Assembly (NCBI GenBank): GCA_036495685.1
Contig: DASXMJ010000149.1
Span: forward strand, 1-64,000
Direction: 5' to 3'
Source of the DNA: Candidatus Binataceae bacterium
Lineage (GTDB): Bacteria > Desulfobacterota > Binatia > Binatales > Binataceae
DNA: 64,000 nucleotides
The translations under genes were made by a program, and so were the position numbers. Positions 57,388-64,000 of the stretch are shown here, in pieces (the stretch's first letter is position 1; every line of letters begins with the position of its first letter). Below the pieces are notes generated by a model that was given only the letters and a program-made list of their open reading frames with translations, made no database searches and was not told the origin of the DNA.

Positions 57388-59013
57388 CTACTGCAGGACA
57401 AAATCCTTGTAGCCGTTGGCCGCTGCCTCCGTACACTTGGCCCGGTATACGGGTGCCGGACTAGCGTACAGGAGAATCGCGCGAGCCTTTCCGGGAATAT
57501 TCGCGCCGATAAACCACGAGTTAGCGCCGCTCAATAGCGTGTGGCTCCCCACCTCGTTGGCGTGCTCGACCCAGGCGTCTTCCGCCTTCACCGTGGGTGC
57601 GATGCGCGAGTAGCCGTTCGCGCGAACGTGGCGGATAGCGTCGGTGATCCATTCGACGATACTCTCGGCGCATACCGTGTAGTTGCAAAATGCGCTATTG
57701 GTCGCGATGAAGAGATTTGGGAAGCCGGCCGACTGAATGCCCAGCAGCGTGCGCGGGCCATTGGCCCATTTCTCCTTGAGGCTCTGTCCACCTTCTCCAC
57801 GGATATCAATGCGGGTCACCGCGCCGGTGATGGCGTCAAAGCCGGTCGCATAGATGATGACATCGAACTCGTACTCGCGGTCGCGGGTCTTGATACCCTT
57901 GGGCGTGATGCGCTCGATGGATGCCTCCTTGATATCGACCAACAGGACATTGTCGCGGTTGTAGGCCTCGTAATACTCGGTTTCAAGGGGAACGCGCTTG
58001 GATCCGAACGGATGGTCCTTGGGCACCAGTTTTTCCGCCACAGCAGGATCCTTCACGCGCGCGCGGATCTTGTCGCGTACGAACTCGGCGAAGTCTTCGT
58101 TCGCCACCCGGTCGGTCATGATGTCCCTGAAATTGCCCAGCCACTTACCGAAGCCGGGCAGCGCCCACAATTTCTCATACACCGCGAGCCGCTCTTCGCG
58201 CGGGACCTCCAGCGCCGTGCGCCGGTCGAACTCGTGCAGGAAAGCTCCCGTGGTTTCCCGGATTCTCTGGTGTATCTCGGGGTAAGTAGCCTTGAACCGC
58301 CGCTGGGTTTCTTCGCTCACCAGCCCGTTCCTGAGCGGCGCACAGTAATTCGGCGTGCGCTGGAATACGGTGAGATGACCGACCTCCTTGGCGATGACCG
58401 GGATGAGCTGGACGGCAGTGGCGCCGGTGCCGATCACCGCCACGCGCTTCCCGCTAAAATCGACCTTCTCCTTTGGCCACCTGGACGTGTGATATGACTC
58501 GCCCCTGAAGGTGTCGATACCTTCGAACGAGGGAACGTAGCGCGCCGACAGGATTCCCACCGCCGCCACCAGGAACTGCGCGCGCATGCGTTGTCCACTC
58601 TCGAGCTGGACATCCCATCGGTTGGTGCGCTCGTCGTACACCGCGGAAATGACGTGCGAATTGAACTGGATGTGGCGGCGCAGATCGAACCGATCGGCCA
58701 CGTAGTTCAGGTAGCGCTCGTTCTCCAGTTGGCCGGAAAAGTGCTCTTTCCAGTCCCACTCCTGGAGGAGCTCCTTTGAGAAGGAATAGCCGTAGGTCTC
58801 GCTCTCCGAGTCGAAGCGGCAGCCGGGATAGCGATTCCAGTACCACGTCCCTCCCACGCCTCCGCCATCTTCGAGACCCCGGACCGAGAGTCCGAGCTCG
58901 CGTAAGCGATAGAGTTGATAGAGTCCGGCGACGCCGGCGCCAATCACTATCGCGTCAAAACTCTCGATCCGTTCGGAGCGGGTATTCAGTGTCTGTGCTT
59001 GAGAATCTGCCAT
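57388..59013 (-). CDS. Baeyer-Villiger monooxygenase (flavin, cyclohexanone-monooxygenase type)
   Basis: The 541-residue class B flavoprotein monooxygenase has the FAD Rossmann motif GAGVAG at about 25-30, GGTWYWNRYPGCRFD at about 54-69, and the second NADPH motif GTGATA near 195. The type I BVMO fingerprint FxGxxxHxxxW is exact at Phe169, Gly171, His175 and Trp179. It inserts oxygen next to a ketone carbonyl to give an ester or lactone. It heads the operon with LLM and esterase and is divergent from the thiolase gene by 224 bases. Confidence 0.94.
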   Translation of the reverse strand: MADSQAQTLNTRSERIESFDAIVIGAGVAGLYQLYRLRELGLSVRGLEDGGGVGGTWYWNRYPGCRFDSESETYGYSFSKELLQEWDWKEHFSGQLENERYLNYVADRFDLRRHIQFNSHVISAVYDERTNRWDVQLESGQRMRAQFLVAAVGILSARYVPSFEGIDTFRGESYHTSRWPKEKVDFSGKRVAVIGTGATAVQLIPVIAKEVGHLTVFQRTPNYCAPLRNGLVSEETQRRFKATYPEIHQRIRETTGAFLHEFDRRTALEVPREERLAVYEKLWALPGFGKWLGNFRDIMTDRVANEDFAEFVRDKIRARVKDPAVAEKLVPKDHPFGSKRVPLETEYYEAYNRDNVLLVDIKEASIERITPKGIKTRDREYEFDVIIYATGFDAITGAVTRIDIRGEGGQSLKEKWANGPRTLLGIQSAGFPNLFIATNSAFCNYTVCAESIVEWITDAIRHVRANGYSRIAPTVKAEDAWVEHANEVGSHTLLSGANSWFIGANIPGKARAILLYASPAPVYRAKCTEAAANGYKDFVLQ

Positions 59014-59237
59014 AACGATCTTCCAGAATAAGCTGTCCCTCTTCCCCTGGTCCCGGGAAGTTTACCATGCGATAAGCGTTAAAATTTCCCTCCGCGACCG
59101 CACGCTCGGCGATCTTCGCTTCCTATACCATTGCCAAAAAGGCTCTCCAAACGCGTATTCGAAGCTGCCGTTGATCCTCATCGCGGGCGTTTGGAAGTTA
59201 CCAAAGCTTTTTATAGGCTCGCACGCATAAAGCGACG

Positions 59238-60413
59238 ATGGCAAATTTCGAATTAAAGGACCGTGCCGCGATAGCAGGTGTCGGCAATTCGCCGTATGGG
59301 CGGCGGTTGATGCGCAGCCCGATCGATCTGGCCGCCGACGCAATTGCCAGCGCGCTGGATGACTGTGGCCTCACGCGCGATGAGCTGGACGGAATGATCG
59401 TCAGTTTCGGGTCGCCAATCGGTGCCGACGGAGACTCTATTGCGCAGCTGCTGGGGTTAAAGCTGCGGACCTGCAATCAGACTTGGGCTCACGGGCGCTT
59501 TACCGCGAGCTGCATCACGTGGGCCGCGATGCTGGTAAATGCCGGCTTGGCTGATGCCGTCGCCTGTCTCGCCTCGGTGAGCTTCTCGTCAATGCGGCGT
59601 CCGATGATGGGCGGCGCCGGCGACCGCGAGGGCACACGCGAGGCGGGAGGAGGCCACGGAGAAGACCCCGTGTATGGCATGACTTCGCCCGGCGCGGGCG
59701 CCGCTCTGGTGGCGCGACGCTACTTCGATCGCTATGGCTGCGACAGCCGCGCGCTTGCCTCGGTGCCAGTCGCGTTTCGCAAGCACGCCGCAATGAATCC
59801 GGCGGCGATCATGCGCGAACCTATCGATGTCGAAGCCCATCAGCGATCACGCTACGTCTGCGAGCCACTTCGTCTGCTCGACTACTGCCTCATCAACGAT
59901 GGGGCAGCATGCGTGATCGTGACGACCTCGGAACAGGCGCGCGATCTGAAAAAACCTCCGGTCTACATCGGCGGCATGCAGGGATTGCCGGGCGGCCGCG
60001 AGGAGTTCATCTGGGCATATCCCGGGCTCGGCGTGGCCCAACAATCGGTGTTTGAATATGAGGTCGGCCAGCAGCGCGTGTACCAAATGGCCGGAGTAAC
60101 ACCGACAGAGGTCGACGCGCTCTTCACCTACGACGCGTTCTCGATAGTTGCGTGGATTGCGCTTGAGCGCTTCGGCTTCTGCAAACCAGGGGAAGCGGCG
60201 GGCTTCACGCAAGACGGCCGGATCGAAATCGGGGGAGAGCTCCCGATGAACACCAACGGGGGTTTGCTCTCCGAGGCGCACATCATGGGCTGGAATCATC
60301 AGGTCGAAATCGTTCGACAGCTACGCGGCGAATGCGGCGCCAGGCAAGTGAAAGATGCCGAGGTCATTCAGTGGGCGAATGCGTATGGCGACTCGCTCAT
60401 CTATCACAAGTAA
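59238..60413 (+). CDS. thiolase-fold acyl-CoA protein (SCP-x/Ltp2-like), nucleophile absent
   Basis: The 391-residue thiolase-fold protein has AAIAGVGNSPYGRR at the start and the DDCGLTRDELDGMI helix. At the expected CASG nucleophile loop it reads RFTASC (residues 87-92): the position of the catalytic Cys is Thr89, and a Cys occupies the normal Gly slot. The C-terminal motif is GGLLSEAHIMGWNH, not GHPxGxTG. Such proteins with a DUF35 partner include steroid side-chain retro-aldolases (Ltp2 type) rather than true thiolases. It is 5 bases upstream of a DUF35 gene. Confidence 0.85.
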   Translation: MANFELKDRAAIAGVGNSPYGRRLMRSPIDLAADAIASALDDCGLTRDELDGMIVSFGSPIGADGDSIAQLLGLKLRTCNQTWAHGRFTASCITWAAMLVNAGLADAVACLASVSFSSMRRPMMGGAGDREGTREAGGGHGEDPVYGMTSPGAGAALVARRYFDRYGCDSRALASVPVAFRKHAAMNPAAIMREPIDVEAHQRSRYVCEPLRLLDYCLINDGAACVIVTTSEQARDLKKPPVYIGGMQGLPGGREEFIWAYPGLGVAQQSVFEYEVGQQRVYQMAGVTPTEVDALFTYDAFSIVAWIALERFGFCKPGEAAGFTQDGRIEIGGELPMNTNGGLLSEAHIMGWNHQVEIVRQLRGECGARQVKDAEVIQWANAYGDSLIYHK

Positions 60414-60418
60414 CGCGA

Positions 60419-60835
60419 ATGAAAGCAGCTGAGTACCAGAAACCGCTTCCGACGATTTCCTCATTGAACCGCCCTTACTGGGAAGGACTCAGACGACGGG
60501 AACTGCGGCTGCAAAAGTGCGACGGATGTGGGCTGACCTGGTATCCCCCGGCGCCGCTGTGCCCGGCCTGCTGGTCGCGCAAGTTCACCTGGACGCAGCT
60601 CAGCGGCCACGGTCGAATCAGTTCATGGGTGGTGTTTCATCAGGCCTACTTCCGTAGTTTTGAAGCCGACATTCCGTACAACGTCGTGGAAGTTGATCTC
60701 GAGGAAGGTCCGCGGGTCCTGGCAAATCTGCTCGGGGCGAAGGGCGAGATCCACTGCGGCATGCCGGTCGAAATAGTATTCGATGATGTGACCGATGAGG
60801 TCACGCTCGCGAAGTTCAAGCCCCGCACCGTCTAA
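60419..60835 (+). CDS. DUF35 / Zn-ribbon OB-fold acyl-CoA-associated protein
   Basis: The 138-residue protein has a rubredoxin-like zinc ribbon with Cys34, Cys37, Cys48 and Cys51 (CDGCG...CPAC), followed by an OB-fold (GHGRISSWVVFHQAY, YNVVEVDLEEGPRVLANL). DUF35 proteins form stable complexes with thiolase-fold partners and often bind acyl-CoA. I used the ATG at 60419, 5 bases after the thiolase-like stop; the frame is open further upstream but overlaps that gene. The pair is a probable heteromeric enzyme. Confidence 0.92.
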   Translation: MKAAEYQKPLPTISSLNRPYWEGLRRRELRLQKCDGCGLTWYPPAPLCPACWSRKFTWTQLSGHGRISSWVVFHQAYFRSFEADIPYNVVEVDLEEGPRVLANLLGAKGEIHCGMPVEIVFDDVTDEVTLAKFKPRTV

Positions 60836-61023
60836 GCAGACCGCGAGACTCGTCAGCTTTCCTTATGGGCCCGCCAAGATTGAGGATAGAGCTATGGAGG
60901 GCCTTCGCCTGCTTGCCGACCACCGCGGGTAGAGCGCAATCAAGCTGCCCGCTATGATCTAGGGATACGCGAAGCTAATGCGCCACGAGGCGGTCCCGTA
61001 CAACCTGCCTTACGGGGACCTGC

Positions 61024-62121
61024 TTACGATCCGGCGGCGGCGGGATGCGACTGTTCGCGCGCTTCGGCTTTCATCGCGGGCATTACTTCCGACGCGAAGA
61101 GCCGGAGGCTCCGCTCCGCCTCGTCATAGGGCATCCCCCCGTACTTGAACACCCCCACGAACTCCGATGCGCCCAGTGTGTTTTGAACGTTGCGCAACAC
61201 CTCGATGCAGCGTTCCGGTGTTCCAATCACCTGGGTGTCCGCGAACATCTCCGGGAAGCCGCCCGCGGACTTTACCACTTGCGCCATCTGCGCGTGATAC
61301 TCGTAGCCCTTGGCCGCCTTGAAGTGTTCCGGCTCGTGATACTCGTAGTGATTGAGTGCGCTCTCCGCGTAGTTCTTGCTCCACTTGCGCCCGGCTTCCA
61401 TGGCCTCGCGCTCAGTCCTGGCGCAATAGACCCAACATCCAGCGATCGGCGCCTTGGCTTTGAAACCGGCCCGCTCGCACGACAGCTTGTAGGCGTCGTA
61501 GTCCTTGCGATGCTCTTCCCAGGGCTTCTGAGGGATCACGAGCATCCCCATCCCGGCCTTCGCCATGATCTCCCCGGTTTCCGGTGATACGATCGCCCCG
61601 TACATCCGGTTCACCAAATCCCTGTCCAGCGGCTGGGGCCGAATACTCATCTCGGGAATCTGGAAAAACTTGCCATTAAAGGAAAAGTGCTTTTGCGAAA
61701 GCGCCAGCTTGATGATCTCGGCCGCTTCGGCAAACCGCTCGCGCGCTTCGCTCATCGGCACCCGGAACCCATCGAATTCGATGCGCCCGGCGCCGCGACC
61801 GAAACCGAGCGTGAGACTGCGCCCCTGGGCCATGATGTCGAGCATCGAGATTTGTTCGGCGACGCGAACCGGGTCGTGCCACGGAAGTACCACGACCATG
61901 GTGCCGAGACCGATGCGTCGGGTGTGCCCGCATAAGTAGGTCAGAAATTGCAGAACGTCGGGCACCATCGTGTACGGCGAGAAATGATGCTCGACGCTCC
62001 AGATCGCATCAAAGCCGAGCGGCTCGAATAGTTCCGCGAGCTTCAGATCTTCGAGGAACACCTCGTGGTCCGCCTGCTGCTCATGGAAGTTCTGAACGAA
62101 AACGGCTCCGCTGACCTTCAT
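61024..62121 (-). CDS. LLM-class flavin-dependent oxidoreductase
   Basis: The 365-residue luciferase-like TIM barrel has FDAIWSVEHHFSPYTMVPD, TRRIGLGTMVVVLPWHDPVRVAEQISMLDIMAQGRSLTLGFGRGAGRIEFDGF, and MSIRPQPLDRDLVNRMYGAIVSPET. It is a distinct subtype from the other two LLM genes in the window. It likely uses FMN reduced by a partner. It lies 55 bases after the amidohydrolase gene on the same strand and is probably translated from the same message. Confidence 0.92.
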   Translation of the reverse strand: MKVSGAVFVQNFHEQQADHEVFLEDLKLAELFEPLGFDAIWSVEHHFSPYTMVPDVLQFLTYLCGHTRRIGLGTMVVVLPWHDPVRVAEQISMLDIMAQGRSLTLGFGRGAGRIEFDGFRVPMSEARERFAEAAEIIKLALSQKHFSFNGKFFQIPEMSIRPQPLDRDLVNRMYGAIVSPETGEIMAKAGMGMLVIPQKPWEEHRKDYDAYKLSCERAGFKAKAPIAGCWVYCARTEREAMEAGRKWSKNYAESALNHYEYHEPEHFKAAKGYEYHAQMAQVVKSAGGFPEMFADTQVIGTPERCIEVLRNVQNTLGASEFVGVFKYGGMPYDEAERSLRLFASEVMPAMKAEAREQSHPAAAGS

Positions 62122-62176
62122 TGGAATCTCCTCGGGCTATGGGGCGACCATCGTAGTTCGGGTCTCTTTCCACAAC

Positions 62177-63325
62177 CTATGCAGCCGTGTCGTACATGCG
62201 CCAGGACTCGTTCCCGGCCGGCAATTGAAAGAGCTTGGCCGCGTTCTCTCGCATGATGGCCTGCCGTTGTTCCTCTTGAAGGTGGGCGGTGTGCTCGGCC
62301 AGCAATTGCTGCGAGCGAGGCCAGGTTGAATCCGTATGGGGGAAGTCGCTCGCCCACAGGAGCTGCGTGTGTGGCATCTGATGCAGAGAGTTGAAGGCAC
62401 TCAGATCGTCCTGGAAAGTCATCCAGACATTGTTTTTGATGTACTCGCTGGGCAGCTTGGACAGCCCTTTGATTATTCCACCCTCTGCATTGAATTTCGC
62501 GGCGTGGTCCATGCGATACATATAGTGCGGCATCCAGCCGGCATCACCTTCCGCGCAGACCAGTTTCAATTTCGGATGGCGTTCGAACACGCCCCCAAGC
62601 ACCATCAGACCGACGACATCCTGCACCGCGCGGATGATACCGAGAAAATTGTTCATCTCGTGCCCGCGGTGCGGCATGCCGAGAGCCCCGTCGCGTGAGG
62701 TCAGGATATGGAAGCAAATGGGAAGTCCCAGATCGGTCGCGCATTCCCACAGGGCATCATAGTCACGATGGTCATAGTCTTCGTGAATCGGGCGGCCCGA
62801 CATCATCATGCCGACCATCCCCATTTCCTTCGCGCGGCGAAAATCTTCGATCGCGCTGTCGACGCTCAACACCGCGGTTTGCGCCAATCCTAAAATCCGA
62901 TTGGGCGCCTCACTACACATCGCTTGTAGCCAGCGATTGTACGCTTTCATGCAGGCGTCCTTGTACTCGGCGTCGCGATGCATACACAGGCCCATTCCGA
63001 CGGAAGCGTAAACGACCTCGGCCGCGATCCCGTCCTTGTCCATGTATGGCAGCCGCGCGCGCCCCCCATAAGCGCCCTCGCGGACATCCGCAAACTTGAG
63101 TCGCTTGGCACGTTCGTTTCGTTCCTTGATGGTGAAGCCGGCGCCATCAATAAAGCCGAGCGCTACCGGTCGCTTCATTCCCGGCACCACGAAAGCCTCG
63201 GTGCCGTCAGGCTGCGGAAGGATCCGCGGCGCGTCGTCGCGATACTTCGGGTCGATATAGTCGACATAGCAATTGGGGGGTTCGCATACGTGCCCATCCG
63301 ATGAAATGATGCCGCGAGGAATCAT
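62177..63325 (-). CDS. amidohydrolase-family protein (PF04909-type TIM barrel)
   Basis: The 382-residue metal-dependent hydrolase/decarboxylase-fold protein has the opening ISSDGHVCEPP (D-x-H metal ligands), a YASVGMGL strand, a central histidine in ICFHILTS, and LVCAEGDAGWMPHY. The conserved late DFPHTDSTWP holds the catalytic Asp. Related proteins include ACMSD-type decarboxylases and hydrolases of unknown substrate. I chose the ATG at 63325, preceded by a GGAAGGAGAA ribosome-binding site; the frame runs open to 63541. It is first of the pair with LLM downstream. Confidence 0.92.
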   Translation of the reverse strand: MIPRGIISSDGHVCEPPNCYVDYIDPKYRDDAPRILPQPDGTEAFVVPGMKRPVALGFIDGAGFTIKERNERAKRLKFADVREGAYGGRARLPYMDKDGIAAEVVYASVGMGLCMHRDAEYKDACMKAYNRWLQAMCSEAPNRILGLAQTAVLSVDSAIEDFRRAKEMGMVGMMMSGRPIHEDYDHRDYDALWECATDLGLPICFHILTSRDGALGMPHRGHEMNNFLGIIRAVQDVVGLMVLGGVFERHPKLKLVCAEGDAGWMPHYMYRMDHAAKFNAEGGIIKGLSKLPSEYIKNNVWMTFQDDLSAFNSLHQMPHTQLLWASDFPHTDSTWPRSQQLLAEHTAHLQEEQRQAIMRENAAKLFQLPAGNESWRMYDTAA

Positions 63326-63721
63326 GCTAAATTCTCCTTCCGACGTGTGCAGGTTCGCTCCGCGTCCGGCGGTGACGACCGCCACGTCGCGACGCCGTCT
63401 GTTCCGAACGATCGAGTTTTTAGCAAGTGCCGGCTCACTCCGCCATCTCCCGGAGCGGTCTGAATTGGAGACACAGTAACCCGCCGCTGAATGATCCCGC
63501 TTCCTTGACGATCGGAGATCTTCACGGACCCCTAAACTCACCTAACGGCGCGGAAATCCGCAGATTCCAAGGTTACAGGAGTTTTCGCGACCAACCTTGG
63601 ACTCTTGTGTGACGGGATATCGGCTCTCGGCTAGGGCCGACTCCAAAAACCGAGGCCCACGTCTTTGACGGACTGCTCTTCTGCGGGAACGGACGAAGGC
63701 GGTTGGTCCTCGGGTAAGAAA
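63326..63721. other. intergenic stretch upstream of the amidohydrolase gene
   Basis: These 396 bases between the amidohydrolase start and the end of the DUF4239 gene hold only short, Arg-rich chance frames. I recognise no RNA, repeat or strong terminator; the amidohydrolase promoter should be in the 63330-63480 part. Confidence 0.45.
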
Positions 63722-64000
63722 CTACCTTCCAAGTACCGAGAGCGCATTGCGCAGGGGCGCGCTGGAGATCTGAATCAATCCGGAGAATGGATGGTCCAGC
63801 TCCAGGATCAGAAACAACGCGCCTGCGACCGAGAGCGCGCTGATAAACAGCGTCAGGAACGCGGTCGCGTTGCGCGGCGCGAACAGTCCGAAGCTGACGA
63901 AAAGCGTGCTCAGCCAGAAAACCACCACCACCAGGAACGGCGTGGAAATCGAGGATCCGCTCTGTTCGAACAAGAGCCAGCGCATCTGCCCCAAATTGAA
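63722..64000 (-). CDS. DUF4239/bestrophin-like membrane protein C-terminus (partial)
   Basis: The gene runs off the right end of the window; the last about 92 residues are visible. They contain two membrane spans (VVVVFWLSTLFVSFGLF and FLTLFISALSVAGALFLIL) and the DUF4239-typical ELDHPFSGLIQISSAPLRNAL tail. The family resembles bestrophin-like channels; the function is unknown. The frame is open to base 64000, so the true start lies outside. Confidence 0.75.
   Translation of the reverse strand, partial: FNLGQMRWLLFEQSGSSISTPFLVVVVFWLSTLFVSFGLFAPRNATAFLTLFISALSVAGALFLILELDHPFSGLIQISSAPLRNALSVLGR

Noticed and set aside
57541-58497. 318-codon plus-strand frame
   Set aside because: It is antisense of the BVMO, which has complete motifs.

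Overview
The window is GC-rich, densely coded bacterial chromosome with no rRNA, tRNA, insertion sequence, phage or CRISPR array that I can see. Gene content points to a Gram-negative-type cell: a SurA-like lipoprotein chaperone, a Mpl-type murein recycling ligase, an NlpD-like lipoprotein, and DAP-type wall genes. The order mfd - surA-like - pdxA - uvrA and the many acyl-CoA and flavin-dependent catabolic genes suggest a deltaproteobacteria-like lineage. Candidatus Binatota (Desulfobacterota_B) is my best guess, by inference only.

Layout. 0-31 kb is mostly housekeeping. It starts with the 3' end of a Mpl-like ligase, an exported YqgE/AlgH protein, a D-2-hydroxyacid dehydrogenase, a PDZ protein and a BrkB/YihY membrane protein. 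Then comes the repair/folding run mfd, surA-like, pdxA, uvrA and a TPR lipoprotein. On the opposite strand are a paired M16 protease operon and an eno-gpmI-nucleotidyltransferase operon, with a NorD-like VWA protein between them. Next are a peptidase E-like protein, a CaiB/BaiF CoA transferase and a methyltransferase. Between 26 and 30.5 kb lies a low-density, decayed islet: a secreted beta-helix protein, two FAD-monooxygenase remnants, and a RES-Xre toxin-antitoxin pair with a probable autoregulatory inverted repeat.

31-45.4 kb holds a minus-strand run alr - purH - purD - yrdC/sua5 - DUF1015. Divergent from it is a thiamine operon thiS-thiG-thiE behind a TPP riboswitch, with a visible terminator/antiterminator arrangement. 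Then follow a membrane redoxin overlapping a nicotinamidase-like hydrolase, a CDF metal exporter, apt, an ArsR regulator, and the nlpD-like/pcm pair.

45.5-64 kb is the accessory catabolic part: three luciferase-like (LLM) flavin oxidoreductases, three alpha/beta hydrolases, two methyltransferase/acetyltransferase-type genes, and a TetR regulator with two tandem palindromes. It also has a one-polypeptide biotin-dependent acyl-CoA carboxylase (1141 aa), a Baeyer-Villiger monooxygenase - LLM - esterase operon, a thiolase-fold/DUF35 pair, and an amidohydrolase - LLM pair. Read together, these suggest oxidation of a ketone or terpenoid/steroid-like carbon skeleton to an ester, hydrolysis, CoA-thioester chemistry and carboxylation; the substrate cannot be told from sequence alone.

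The most promising places for something new are the 55.3-63.3 kb catabolic block, the single-chain carboxylase with its regulator, and the untranslated structured stretch between alr and thiS.
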